Positions 13,077 to 24,904 of a stretch of 64,000 nucleotides of DNA are shown piece after piece. The notes beneath the pieces were generated by a model, which saw only the letters and a program-made list of their open reading frames with translations, had not been told where the DNA came from and ran no database searches. Every line of letters begins with the position of its first letter. Position 1 is the stretch's first letter. This DNA comes from Adiantum capillus-veneris (taxonomy: Eukaryota; Streptophyta; Polypodiopsida; Polypodiales; Pteridaceae): positions 81,970,278-82,034,277 of the forward strand of contig CM043967.1 in the NCBI GenBank assembly GCA_014529385.2, given 5' to 3'. The position numbers and the translations under genes are program-made.

Positions 13077-13247
13077 TGTCAGGACAAGGGTCTTGTACCC
13101 TAAGAACTAGGTTAGTCACGGACTACGGCCAAGGGCCGGGCTAGGCAGTGTGGATAGGGGATCCGTCTAGGGCAAGGAGCTAGGATCCCGCCTATATAAA
13201 GGGAGGTTGGGAGGAGGATCTCAAGGCCTAGTTCCCTAGTTCTTACA
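13077..13247 (+). repeat. 3' LTR (171 bp)
   Basis: Starts TGTCAGGACAAGG and ends TTCTTACA, with the same TATA box as the 5' LTR. It is directly followed by the ATCTC target duplicate and the resumed RT sequence of Ty3 copy D. Confidence 0.93.
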
Positions 13248-13264
13248 ATCTCCATCATGCATCT

Positions 13265-13648
13265 TTAAAAAGTGGATGGAGCATTATATAATCCAAACGA
13301 CATCACCAGATACATAAATGCTCCCCATTGAGTGATGAAGGCAATCTTGGCCCTGTCCTTACGTGCAATCTTTAGTTGATTGTAGCCACTATATCCATCC
13401 ATGAAACTATACATCTTGTGGCCTGCCATCTCGTCTAGCATCATGTCTGTGAAGGGTCGTGGAAAAGGATCCTTTATGATTTGGGCATTGAGCTTCTTGT
13501 AATCCACACACACCCTCAACTTTGCATTCGTCTTTGGGACTACCACTATAGGGAATAACAAGTCATTGTTTGCTACCTTTGTTATGAATCCTACCTTTAG
13601 AAGATTGTATATCTCCTCTTTGACCTTCTTGGCATAGTTAGAATTCAT
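13265..13648 (-). pseudogene. Reverse transcriptase N-terminal part of Ty3 copy D
   Basis: An open stretch of 127 codons covers RT fingers and palm up to YLVMSFGLYNAPSTF, ending at the LTR-element insertion. The next residues of the same domain (QRCM..FVDDF) resume on the minus strand at 5671, so the original gene was split by insertion. Family residues that are lost in copies A-C (CVDYKK, PFPRPF) are intact. Confidence 0.85.
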
Positions 13649-14143
13649 TTTCTACCTCTATAATCTGACTAGTATGGCATCAAGTTTCACTGGTATCCTC
13701 TGCTGACATACTTCTGGATCTACACCTTTTAGATTCGTATGTTTCCAGGCAAAGACATCCTTAAATTTATAAAATAGTTACTTTGCCTTCTCTTTGATCT
13801 CTGGTTTCAGATGCTTGTTAATTTTGATCATTCTAGGGTTTTCTTCTAAACTCAAATTCCACTCTTCTACCTCTTGATCATCTAGAAGCAACTAGTTTGG
13901 GCCGTCTCCCTTTCTTTTAGCCATCAGCTCATCCTCTTTCTCAGTTTGAATACGAGCAACATAGTCGTTGAAAGGATTGCCTACATCCAATATGTCTCCT
14001 TAATAATAATGATCCCTTCATTCCGAATTTCCTCCCCCACTGGTCTAGAATTGAATGTGTCTGGTACGAGTATGGCGGCCTGCCATCTAGCCGAACTGAA
14101 GTGGTCTCTCTCCAAAATTCATTTTAGTAAATTTCTCTGGATA

Positions 14144-14602
14144 CTATCTCCTTTGTATCTCGGCCTTCAGCTTGTCCATTATCACAACACTCAGATCTAT
14201 CTCTGTTAATGAAAAACTATTCATAGAAGCAATCATTTTTTTAATTTTCTTTGTTCCATACTTCTTACATAATTCTTTAGGCCTTAAATCCTTGTTCCAA
14301 TTTCTTGTATTGTCAGTTTTGATATGAATTCTTTTGTTGGGCCCTTGAATGGTTAATGTCTTATTTGCATAATCATGAATGGGACTAGTAGTTATGAGCC
14401 ATGGTCTACCCAAAAGTATTCCATATGCTCCTTGCACATCCAAGACTAAGAAGCTTGATTTAAAATTTTCCTTGCCTACTCTTATATGAAGATTTTCGAT
14501 TAGGCCAGAAGCCTGAATTAATGGATCTTTTTCTTGGTCCCTCTTCACTGTAGTGTTTCCAACTTTAGTCAAGGCTAATCTGTCTTGGTGTACCTCATTC
14601 AA
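14144..14602 (-). pseudogene. Protease-region fragment of Ty3 copy D
   Basis: A 152-codon open stretch contains IRVGKENFKSSFLVLDVQ followed by GAYGILLGRPWL, which fits the C-terminal half of a retroviral-type aspartic protease (hydrophobic-hydrophobic-G-R/x-x-W/F). The catalytic D-T/S-G is not visible in this stretch. It continues into the same SFSLTEIDLSVVIMDK linker found in copies A-C. Confidence 0.6.
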
Positions 14603-16499
14603 TAGACTCTCTCTACTGCAGCAATCATGGATTCATTTGATCCAGATGCTGTCTAAAGACTTGGACGGTAGCATCTAAATTGTTTTGGCCTAAGAACATT
14701 TTGGTTGTTTTGGCAGCTTCTTGGAAAGCTTTTTAGTGATTTTGACTGCTAGCTCCCTGTATTCTTGCCATTCATTAGCTACTTTTTCCTTGCCCTTTGC
14801 CATCCAGCTAACTGCCCTTTGCTGCTCCCATCTCTTGGTTTTAGCAGTGTGTTTCTCCTCTCCATCAAGAATGTCAATGACAACCCCCTTACTCCTAGTC
14901 ACAACTTTGATTGGCACTTGCTTTGGTCCCTTTTTGTCAGGTTCTGTTGGCTTCTCATTTTCTAGACATTGGGTTGCAAAATGCTTCTATTTCTCACATG
15001 TATAACAATTCAGGTTTCTTGTTACAAAGTCTCCTCGTCCCTTGCCCCTGCCCCTACCAACACCTCTCTGATACCTACCTCTATCAGTACCAATACTTGT
15101 TGTGGTTCCATTTTTGTTGGACCTACTGGTCTTGTCTGCTTGACTACCTCAAGATTATTTAGTGCTATCATTGATATATCTTTTTCTCTTTTCGAATAAT
15201 GGATGTGAATTCCACAATTGATGCACATATGGTCAAAATCCTTACAATATGTGAACTATGAATACTCATTTGATCTATGATCCCTTGATTTGCATTTGGA
15301 ACACCATATCTCCATCTTCTTTGCTAAAGGTCTAGTCTTAATTAGCCATTTCATCAATTTTCTTGGACATTTCCTCTAGTTTTCTGGTCCAGGATCCTTT
15401 CTTTTTCCTCATTCCTCTGTCATCTAATTCGCTCTTGTATGAGCTAGCGCTTGCATTGGATTTCAACTCTTTAGAAGAGAACTTGCTGTCACTTAATTTT
15501 CTTTTGTGACCCTTATCCTTCTTAGCCCGTTGTTCCAATTTTCAATGCTCTCTACACCGAATCATTGAACTTGTTTGTTGGTGCTAGCACTTTCTATTCT
15601 CTAAGCTTCTTGCTTCTAAATCCATTTAAGAACCAAGATCTCATTATCTTTTCTCGAGGATGCTCCTGTAGTTGTCTGGTAAGCTCCTTTATTTTTTCAA
15701 CATAACTCCTGACCGACAACTTACCTTGCTTTATCTTGTTTAATTCACACATAATATCTTCATCCCCTCGGTTATTTGAATACTCCAGCTTGAAGGATTT
15801 GATCAACTTGTTGTAGGACCTAAGTTGACAAGTTGGATAATGGTAATACCATTTTCCTTCTACCTCCTTAAGTGCCTAGGGAAAATACTCCCCCCATTCA
15901 CCTTCATCAATGTCCTTCAATTATTCAACATATTGTTCAAAGGCCTGGATATGAACATCAAGGTCGTCTTTCTTCTTGCCTTTGAATACCAAAAATTAGA
16001 TTTTCAGATTAGAACTGTGTTCAATATAAGTGGATCTGGTTTTGTAAACTAGTTTCTTTTATCTTTTTTGATTCGCGCTATAGTTATCAGTGTCCGCTTC
16101 CCAGTCACCATCTTCAGTTTCAGACACTGTCACATTTGTCTTCTTCTTGCTTGACCTTCGTGCAGTGTGGTGTCTCCTTATACTACCACATCCTCTACAC
16201 GTTTATGGCACGGGATCCATGGGATCAACATTTGCATTTTGATCTCTTTTCTTCACTGCGTCTCGAATGAGAGGAATGCTGAGAATTCTTGGATTCCTCA
16301 ATGGTCCCTCATTCCTTGGCTCGTATTTAGTATCAAATACATGATCCAATTCCTTTGGAATCGAGCTAGCATGATCTGCTTCATCATTGAACCTTGTTGC
16401 TGACTTCCTACTGCGTGCAGGTCTTCTGGGTGGCATGACTGACAATATAAATACCAAGTGGAAGATAGTTTTTTTATCAGTGAGCAATTCAACTCAAGC

Positions 16500-17242
16500 C
16501 ACTGTGATCACCCAAATGGAATGAGCTGGTCTCTTTCAAACAGCTATTCTGGGTTGGTGTTTAGACTTAGTCAGACTAGATAGAGACTTCAGACAAACAT
16601 ACTTTAGTTCAGATTAAATAAGAGTATTGGACTGAAAATAGACAACACTGGAAATGGAAATTGAAACCAGTTCAGATCAAATCACACCACAGTACTGGAA
16701 TTGGAATTGTATATTAATGTTTAGAATAAGTACAATGATGCTTTGGAAGTACAAGAAAGAGCACCTTGAATTACAAGTGTATATAATACAATGAGAGCTC
16801 TAGGATTGGGTCTTGGATTAGCTATCCATGGACTAGATGTCCTGAAATTGAAGTAGTGGCTCCTATTTATAGCTATCAGACTGGGTTTTTGACTGTGCAC
16901 TATCACAATTACCATAATAGCTGGTTGGTAACTCAAAGCTTCTAGAATTTGTCAGTCGCATGGTATAGCCGTCTGTTCCCGCCTTCTACACATGCCTTTG
17001 ATGGAGATGGCTAGATGTATGCTCAAGCTAATAGCTTTCCTTAAAATCTATGGATGGAGGTAGCTACTTGTGCAACACGTGTTTTGAATAAATATCCTAA
17101 TTGTTCCTTGAAGACCATTACTCCCTATTTCATACCAGCCGCATGGTATAGCTATCTGTTCCCGCCTTCTACACATGCCTTTGATGGAGATGGCTAGATG
17201 TATGCTCAAGCTAATAGCTTTCCTTAAAATCTATGGATGGAG
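16500..17242 (-). repeat. Probable 5' LTR region of Ty3 copy D, with 103-bp direct repeat
   Basis: Located upstream of gag on the minus strand. It contains a TATA-like ctataaatag (minus, about 16862-16871). A 103-bp block (16957-17059) recurs at 17140-17242 with few changes, 80 bp apart. It does not resemble the LTR-like leader of copies A-C. The outer LTR boundary could not be fixed, and no partner LTR was found. Confidence 0.5.
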
Positions 17243-18200
17243 TCCTAAATCCGACGTGGCATAAAAATTGCAGCCACAGCGTCTTTTGCGTGAAAGTAGG
17301 GGCAGCGCACATAGTTAACTGGAGCGTTTGCATGTATTGCGGGTACTTTTGGGTTTTGCCACCTCTCAAGCGACATGCCGATGGTTTCCTCCAATTGTCG
17401 TGTCATCATAGGCGAGTGTATGCAACAACCCAATTACAAACTCGACCTGCCCTCTTGAAAAATCTACTAGTGGTAGATACCTAGAAGGTATGGCGTGTTG
17501 TAATCAACCAGCTTACCTGTAGCATGGGGCATTGCGCACTTGCAGCCTTACCCACCACCTGCAGCCTTAGGCATTGCGGCTCAGGAAAGTACGTAAAGGC
17601 CAACATTACGTTGTTAAAAGGCCAAGCCCTACCTGTTTTTTGAAGGTACAAAGCGAGCTACCGAGTGGGAACCTCCAAGCAACTAGCTAGGAACGTCTGA
17701 CCACTAAGGTATCATCCGCATATGCTGTGTGTGTGTGTGTGTGTGTGTGTATGTGATGGTAGGGAAGGCACATACCAGATTGGTACCTTAGCCACTTTGC
17801 CTATGAGATCACTGCTTTGTGTGTTATTGGAAAACCTATCTCTCCTTTTAGCTAATGGTGGTTATTGTGATGCTTGTAGAGATATAGAATGGAGCAGCAA
17901 TGCCCTCATTTGCAACCATGATCTCCACTTTTGAGTGCGTTCACAACATATTGGCCTCCATGTTCCATTCAGCCACAAATTCTACCCACGGAGCCAGTCC
18001 CCTCTCCTCCACCACACGATGGATTTTGTCAACTTCTACAAGACGACGACTACATTATGGACGATTATGTCAATTTATAGCTGCCTCGTCCTTCACGGCT
18101 CCACTACATGCCACCAAACCCTACATATTACAATAGAACGGTAGGCATGCTTACAACGGCTCCACCCAGATCCATGCTGGTGTTCCTACGGAGCATTCCT
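17243..18200. other. Unassigned DNA with (GT)n
   Basis: Contains a GT microsatellite at about 17724-17750 and short ORFs only. The end of this stretch leads into the MYB/SANT-like pseudogene and could hold its 5' region. Confidence 0.5.
17724..17750. repeat. (GT)n microsatellite
   Basis: Perfect GT run of about 26 bp. Confidence 0.97.
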
Positions 18201-18204
18201 CCAC

Positions 18205-19170
18205 TTGAACATTCATTGGCTCAAAGTCTCGATGACTCTCTGCCACCATCAAATCCTTCTCTCTTACCTGCCATGGAGGAGAACATACTTTACTGGAGTT
18301 TCCAACCATGGAGGTACCCTCTCAGCAAGAAACTTACGTCAGCTCAGTCACAAATGCTTTGTCTTCAACAGTGGTGCTGCAAAGAGATCCAAAGAGCAAG
18401 GCAAAAAGCCTTCCCATTTGAAGAAAGTTTTGGAATGGTGAACGACAAAGGTCGTGTGCTTGATCGACTTCTTCCAGGAGAAGTGGACAAGCCTAGGAAA
18501 AGGAAACTTCAAGCAGAAGCATTGGTCTCGCCTCGCTCAGCAAATGAACTCCAAGTTTTCGTCCACCTACACGGCCCAACAATTGAAGAATAAATGGGAT
18601 TCTCTTTGCAAGACTTACCAAAGAGAGAAAAGGGCTGAAGAAGGCATTGGGGCATCCCCATTTACTTGGGATTTTTTTTATTTAGGTTCTCGAGAGAACA
18701 CCCAAGGTGAGTGGGTTGGCCAGTGGCTTCATGGGGAGGCCTTTCTACCTGGGGCACCGAAGGAGAATGAAGACGATTACAATATAGAAGCAAACAATGA
18801 CAACATCAACATCAATAACGATAATGAGAATCAAAATGTAGCGACCCCCTCCCAAGAGGGACCACCAACCACACCGATTAGTAGTGTGCCAAGCAATGCG
18901 GGTGTAGGAGAAAGTTCTAGTGTTAGGACTTCCGACTCGGTTCGGGGCCAATGATGCAAGAAGAGACGTCCTCTATCCAAAGCCGGCTCCTCCTTGGGTG
19001 CTGAGTTGAAGGAAGGGCTATCCAGTTTGGTAGAAACCATGAGGGAGGTAGAGCTCCACAAGATTGAGACCGAAGTGTGTCGAACTGATGCAGATGAAAG
19101 TCGTGCAGAGAAACCTCTCGAGATTCAACTACAGATTGCACGAGTTTTGGCAGGTGAACGAGATGCTTGA
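18205..19170 (+). pseudogene. MYB/SANT-like DNA-binding protein gene, broken
   Basis: The frame has a basic stretch (AAKRSKEQGKKPSHLKKVLEW), an in-frame TGA at 18439-18441, then a trihelix/SANT-like region: CLIDFFQEKWTSLGKGNF, KQKHWSRLAQQMNSKF and TAQQLKNKWDSLCKTYQREK. An Asn/Asp-rich linker and a Ser/Thr-rich region end at TGA 18952-18954. Beyond that stop the same frame reads an acidic helical segment (SSLVETMREVELHKIETEVC, IQLQIARVLAGERDA) to about 19170, typical of the C-terminus of such proteins. The pattern fits plant L10-interacting-MYB-like proteins and the MYB-like ORF1 of PIF/Harbinger transposons. No DDE transposase lies nearby, so host gene versus transposon origin is open. Confidence 0.6.
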
Positions 19171-19557
19171 TATAAAACACCATCTTGTTAGTTCCTCTCT
19201 AGATGTAATCAAGCAATAAAATAAATCAATACCAAGGTCTTTTTTTTTGAAATGTTAGTGTGATAGAGGTTAGTGCCTTGGGGTGTTTGTGAGATAGAGA
19301 GGTTGTGCAACAACGAGTTACACTTGGGGTAGAGGAGCCAATAAACATATGGACCCAAAACTAGAACAACCTTTGAATAAATCCACCATATCTTTTCCTT
19401 TATTTGAATACTTGGCGAGGTAGAGATTTTATACAAAAGGAGTTTCACATAAACTATCTTTTGACATCCAACAGAGTTAGCAATCAATACTCAGAAAGAT
19501 AGTGCATTATGTTGTTAATGAGTGAGAGAGCTACAATTACACTTAGAAATCTACAGT

Positions 19558-19599
<42 letters not shown>

Positions 19600-20327
19600 A
19601 ATGGGGAATTAGAGAGTCAGTGCACTACCAATTAGATAGCCAAAGTTATAATATTAGTGTTAGAGAGATCGAGAGAGAGTTAATGAGTGAGAGACTTATA
19701 GTTAGTGCAATTTCACCTTTCTTTGAGATATGGAGCTAGAGAGACATAAAGTCAATGACTTATAGATACATTTGACAATTATTATAGAGTTACTGCGATA
19801 GTGAGTTACTACGTTAGTGAATAAGTGAGAGACACTATTAGCAAGTTGTAGTGTCGGTTAGATAGCGTGAGTTACAATGTTATCGTTAGGGAGATAGAGG
19901 TATATAATTAATGAGTGAGATACAGAGTTAGTGCATTAGTGAGCTAGAAAATTGCAGTGTCAGTTAAATAGCCAGAGTTACAATGTTGGTTTTTGTGAGA
20001 TATAAATATAGAGTTAATGAGGGAGAGATATTGTGATATGCAGCTAGTGTTAGATAGATAGAGAGAGATTTAATGAGTAGGAGGTACATAGTTAGTGCGA
20101 TAGAGATTCTCCAAGATATGGAGTTTGAGCGACATAAAGTTCAATAGCACCAACCATATATAGCAAAGCCATGTAGTCAAACATAGAGCTCGATGGGGCG
20201 ATCAGAAGAAAAGAGGATATCCCTTCAAATTACCAGATAACTAAAGAGGAGGAAGAAATAGAGGCTCGAATTGTTAAAGGAAACCACAACAAGAGTAACA
20301 TATTCCACGAACACAAGTGCAGAGATC
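19171..20327. repeat. Degenerate purine-rich repeat region
   Basis: No gene was seen. Besides (GA)n at 19561-19598, related word groups recur in loose order: gttacaatgttagtg, gagttaatgagtgagag, agttagtgca and gatatggagctagagagacataaag. They give an irregular repeat about 130-180 bp long across 19500-20150. It looks like an eroded tandem array bordering the copia 3' LTR. Confidence 0.55.
19561..19598. repeat. (GA)n microsatellite
   Basis: Perfect AG/GA run of 38 bp within the degenerate purine-rich region. Confidence 0.97.
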
Positions 20328-20471
20328 CTGTTGAGATGTAGAGAGAAAGAGAGAGAGACGAGACAAGAGGCACACCATATACGCTCCCAAAGGCTGATTC
20401 ATATTGAGGACAAGATACAAATATATAGGTGAGACCAAGTTCAGTAGAGTGAGCCATATATAGCTCCAACA
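20328..20471 (-). repeat. 3' LTR of the copia element (144 bp)
   Basis: Read on the minus strand it starts TGTTGGAGCTATATATGG and ends CATCTCAACA. It includes a CT-rich stretch before its end, the same plan as the LTRs at 53022-53163 and 55767-55948. Confidence 0.75.
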
Positions 20472-20719
20472 CCCCCACTCAAACAAAGGTCTCTAGCTTT
20501 GGATGAAAAAACCCTTGGGGAGTTCAAGGGAAAAACCCAAGCCCCTATACAATGTGAAAATATGAACTAGCGATGATGATGTGAAAGTGAATTGTGCATC
20601 TATGTACAAATATTCAAGTGACTTAGAGATCACAATGTGCAAATGTGGAGTGTGCATAGTGCATGGTACCTAAAAGATTACAATGTCATATGTACAAAGC
20701 TATTACAATAGCAAAGAAG

Positions 20720-23700
20720 CTAATCTAGAAAGAGTGAGGTCGAAGCAACTCCAAGCTCCGAGCGCAAGAGGATGAAACGTGACTCGTTGAGGCCTTTGGT
20801 CAAAATGTCTGCAATCATCTGGTCAGTTGGACAGTGTTCAACCATAATGGTTCCTTTGCGTACTTCATACCTGACATAATGATAATGGACAGCAATGTGC
20901 TTTGACTTATTATGTTGAACATAGTCTTTTGCAAGACTAATAGCACTTTGGTTGTCACACCGCAAGGGTGTGCTAGAAAGAGGAGAGTGACCAATATCAA
21001 CCAGCATTTGTCGAAGCCAAATCAACTCACGAGCTGCAAGTGATGCCGCAACATATTCTGACTCAGTCGTAGAAACTGCAACACAACGTTGTTTCTTGCT
21101 AGTCCAAGAAACAAGACAACCATTTATAAAGAAGCAATTTCCACTAGTAGATCGCATAGATAAATGTGAGCTTGCCCAGTCTGCATCTGTGTAACCCAAA
21201 AGAGAAAGAGATTGCATAGAATCCGATGTGAGTTGTCGTCGATAGACTAAACCAAAACACACGCTTTGCAGCAGACCAATGCTTAAGAGAAGGACATGCA
21301 AGATGTTTTCCAAGATAATTAGCAGCAAACAGAATATCAGGACGAGTGTTCATGCCAACAAACTGAAGACATCCAATCAAGTTAGCATAAGGTTGATTTG
21401 TGACAAGTTGACCGCCATTGTCAGAAGTGTTCTTCGTAGAGCTTGCAAGACAAGGTGTGTTGGCTGAATGTGCAGATTCCATACCAAATTTTTGAATAGT
21501 ATCTGCAATAAACTTTGACTGTCGAAGGAATAAAATACCTTTTGTATGGTTCCGTTGGATTTGAATGCCAAGACACGAGTGAATATCTCCAAGATCCACC
21601 ATATCAAATGCAGAAGACAATAACTTTTTCACTTGCTGAAGAAATCCCAAATCATTGGAAACAAGGATGGTATCATCCACATAAAGAGCAAGAATCACAA
21701 AACTGCTACCTTGGCGTTTTATTTATAAGTTGGGGTCTGACGAGCAAGAGATGAATCCTTTAGAGGTGAGAAAAAGATCAAATTTTGTATACCAGGCTCG
21801 CGAAGCTTGTTTGAGACCATATAGTGCCTTATGGAGTTGAGCAACAAGGTCTTCTTTACCTGGAATAACAAACCCTTCTGGTTGTTCCATATAAATTTCC
21901 TCTTCCAAGTCACCATTAAGAAAAGCAGTTCGCACATCCATTTGATGAGCTTCTAAATCAAATTGAACAGCAAATGCCAATAAAACTCGAGCACTTGTAA
22001 TGCGAACAACTGGTGAAAAAGTCTCTTGATAATCAACACCAGCTACTTGGGAATAACCTTTTGCAACTAAACGCGCCTTGAACTTGTCAAAAGATCCATC
22101 TGCTTTTACTTTTGTCTTATACACCCACTTACATTTAATAGTTGTACGACCAGGAGGTAATTCAGTTAGTATCCATGTACCTTTAGAGATAAGAGAATCG
22201 TACTCTGTTTCTCCCTTGTTTTGTTTCTGGGTTTTTGTTTTTGACCTTTGTTTCTTGTTTTTGTTGTGTGGTGGAGAGTATAGGAAGAATTTCATCTTCT
22301 GAAAGAAATGGAAAAGCTTGAAGCAATGATTTAGTATCATCAGAATCATCCATGGACCATGAGCCTCCCATAAGCTGTTCGTTAAAAGTAGCATCACGAT
22401 TCACAATTACTTTCTTGGAGGAAGGGTCATAGAATTTGTAGCCTTTGGAAGTGTCAGAATATCCAATAAAAATAACTTTAAGACCAGGAGCATCAAGCTT
22501 TGTTCGTGTTTCTTTGGGAACATGAATATAAGCAATACATCCAAAGGTTCGAAAATGAGATACAGAAGGAATGTCACCTGTCCATGCTGTGATAGGTATC
22601 TTACCAGAGGGTGCAGTAGTAGGAAGATGATTCTGAATAAATACTGCTGTCAAAGTAGCTTCAGCCCAAAAAACACGAGATAAGCCAGAATGAATCAGCA
22701 TACATCTTACAGCATTGAGAATAGTGCGATTCTTTTGTTCAGCAACACCGTTCTGTTGAGGCGAATATGGAATAGTGTGTTCATGCTGAATTCCACTGTC
22801 AGCACAGTAACTCACAAACTCTTGAGAAACATATTCGCCTCCATTGTCACTACGAAGCTTCTTAAGGCGACGACCAGTTTGAAGTTCCGCAGCCTTGTGG
22901 AATTGTTTGAAAACAGATAAGGCTTCAGATTTTTGTCTAAGTAGAAATACAGTCGTATACCTTGAGAAATCATCAATGAAAGTAATGAAGTAGCGATATT
23001 GTGATCTCGAAGAAGGTAGAGGTCCATATATATCAGTATGAATAAGATCCAATATGTCATGAGAATGAGTTGTATTTGAAAGAGGAAAGGGTTTGCGATT
23101 GTGTTTCCCAAGAGCACAAAATTCACAAATTCCCATATGAGGATGGGCTTTAAGATCCATGCCATGAACAAGATCACGACGTTGAAGATCAAGGAGTTTT
23201 GAGAAATCAGCATGAACAAAACGGTGATGCCATACTTTGCAATCATGATCACCTGGAGCAGTGACAACATTTGCTACAGCATCGTTGAGAGAGAGTTCAA
23301 ACAAATTACCATTTCGAGGAGCAGTGGCTATAGTCTGTCCATCTTTCTCAATTCGGCATTTGGTATGATCAAATCCAACAAACAGACCAAGATCAACAAG
23401 TCTAGCAACTGAAAGAAGATTACGTTGAAGATCTGGTACATGTAATACTCCTCGCAAAATTCGAGTGGAAGAAGATAAGGTACCAAGATATAAGTCTCCA
23501 ATACCCTTTACTTGACAAGTAGTATCATCAGCAAGATAAACAACACGTTGAACTGGTAGTGGATGATAGTTATGGAGCCACTTAGACTGATATATCATAT
23601 TTCCTGTAGCACCAGATTCGACAATAAAAAGTGATCCATCGCGTACATGAAGTATTCTGTCTGGAGCAACTGAACATAGGACGGAGCTTGTTTCTAGTAC

Positions 23701-24645
23701 AATGTTGTTTCGATGTTCAGTAGCATATGCTCTATTCCGATCTGTGTCGAATCGACGCTTATAGCACATATGAGTGGGATGATCAGATCGTCCAAAATAT
23801 TCACAAGAAGAAGAAGAAGAGTCTCTAGATAAACGTGGTTGTTTTGTGGTAATATTGTGTTCTTCATCATATTGACGTGCCCAACAATCATCTTCAGTAT
23901 GGCCATTTCTGTTGCAGTAAGAACATTGCTTATTAGGAAGTTTGAGACGAGAGAAAATATTACCGCGACGGCCACCTCTGCAGTTTCCTCGTTGAAATGG
24001 ACGCCTTCGAGCATAAAAAGCCCGTTCCATCTGTTGTGACTCAGTCTCCTCGTGTGAAATCATAGTTGTATCATGACTAGCATTACGACGTTCTTGACGT
24101 TGAGAGTATTCAATCAAAGACATGCAGGCTTGGTCGAAATCAAGACCATCTTTATTAGAGAGAATAGTAACAATGTTATCATAAGAAGAGTCCTTCACCG
24201 TATCAAGGAGAATTGTAATCAGTTGCTTTTGTGGAGCACGATCACCGGCAGCAGCAAGTTGATTAATAATAGATTTGAAAGATTCAATATGTCCCGTCAT
24301 GGCAATACCAACTTCATATTGTAACTTGTTAAGCAACCCTCTCAAATAAAGTATTTCTGTGACAGATTTCTTCTGAAAGTTTGCAATAAGTTACTTCCAT
24401 ACGTCGTGGGAAGTAGGCAGTTCGTACATATCAAGCAAAACGGAATCAGTAAGAGCAGAAAGAATATACCGACGAGTTGCTTTATCACGTCGTTGCCAAT
24501 CCGTATAGGCAACATTCCAATCTTCAAATATAGGTCCTTCAGTGATAAGCACGTTATCATTATCCGTATCAACAGGCTGAGGCGGACAAACACGATTTCC
24601 AAGAACAACATCGGAGAGTTCATCGCCTTCAAGAATTAACAACAT
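20720..24645 (-). pseudogene. Copia gag-pol polyprotein, interrupted by stops and frameshifts
   Basis: Domains in order: gag (MLLILEGDELSDVVLGNRV), one TAA at 24391-24393, CCHC knuckle CSYCNRNGHTEDDC, protease ESGATGNM (first Asp replaced by Glu), pre-integrase CEFCALGK, integrase core (HTDIYGPL, RSDNGGEY, PYSPQQNGVAEQ: D, D, E present), RT (KWVYKTKVKADG, DVRTAFLNGDLEEEIYM, YGLKQASRAWY), TAA at 21723-21725 just before ALYVDD, and RNase H (GYTDADWA, SEYVAA, HYVRYEV). Frameshifts fall between integrase and RT (about 22215) and before RNase H (about 21250-21300). A 33-bp tandem repeat lies just upstream of the gag start (about 24650-24715). Most motifs survive, so decay is moderate. Confidence 0.9.
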
Positions 24646-24904
24646 CTTTGCTTTCCATCCTGGAAAGCCTTGACCTTGGGAAGGCTTTCCATCCTGGAAA
24701 TCCTTGACCTTGGGAAGGAGGAACAGAACGCTGGCCAGAAGGAAAGTCGTTGACGAGAATATTCATAGCCCTATTTTGTTGCGATGGACATAATGTGTCC
24801 CAAAAGCTGACCTTTTCACACCATGAATAATGACTTGAAGGGCACCTTTCGAGTACCATTTCCAATAATAATAAATGCATCTCTTCAATGGAGAAACTAG
24901 TAAA

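Larger units (their letters stand above)
5677..13247 (+). mobile_element. 7.57-kb LTR retrotransposon with 171-bp LTRs and no pol (LARD-like), inserted in Ty3 copy D
   Basis: Two direct 171-bp LTRs (5677-5847 and 13077-13247) bound the element. An iMet-type PBS follows the 5' LTR, and a polypurine tract precedes the 3' LTR (aaggggg, near 13064-13070). The flanks are ATTTC (5672-5676) and ATCTC (13248-13252), a 5-bp target duplication with one change. The flanking DNA rejoins as RT of copy D. By eye the LTRs differ at about 8 of 171 sites, mostly transitions, so the insertion is not recent. The 7.2-kb interior has at most a gag remnant (6794-7333) and no protease, RT, RNase H or integrase motif. 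The sequence around the PPT (ttcgaggatgaaaac) resembles Ty3/gypsy 3' ends. It would need enzymes supplied by another element. Confidence 0.9.
13253..16487 (-). mobile_element. Ty3/gypsy copy D, 5' part: gag, protease region and most of RT
   Basis: Reading on the minus strand from 16436: gag start MPPRRPARSRKSATRF; a retrotransposon gag-like region (KIKQGKLSVRSYVEKIKEL, near 15700); degenerate cysteine knuckles near 15200-15330; a retropepsin-like stretch ending LDVQGAYGILLGRPWL (near 14400); the SFSLTEIDLS linker; and RT (13265-13648) with CVDYKKLN, PFPRPF and FMDGYSGYNQL. RT is cut at the insertion of the 7.57-kb element. Gag and linker contain stops, but this copy still has the gag and protease segments that copies A-C lack and keeps the ancestral Tyr and Arg in RT. 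It therefore represents the parental, formerly autonomous form. Confidence 0.82.
20328..24787 (-). mobile_element. Ty1/copia retrotransposon, 5'-truncated
   Basis: On the minus strand: partial gag, CCHC knuckle, protease, integrase, RT and RNase H in copia order, then a purine-rich tract (gagtgggggtg) and a 144-bp 3' LTR (plus coordinates 20328-20471, ends TGTTGG...CTCAACA). The 5' LTR, PBS and gag start are missing: the sequence changes abruptly at about 24787 to Ty3 copy B. The PPT-side segment 20473-20540 (gatgaaaaaacccttgggg on plus) is closely similar to 53164-53235 in the short array element, which makes this a local relative of that non-autonomous family. Confidence 0.9.
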
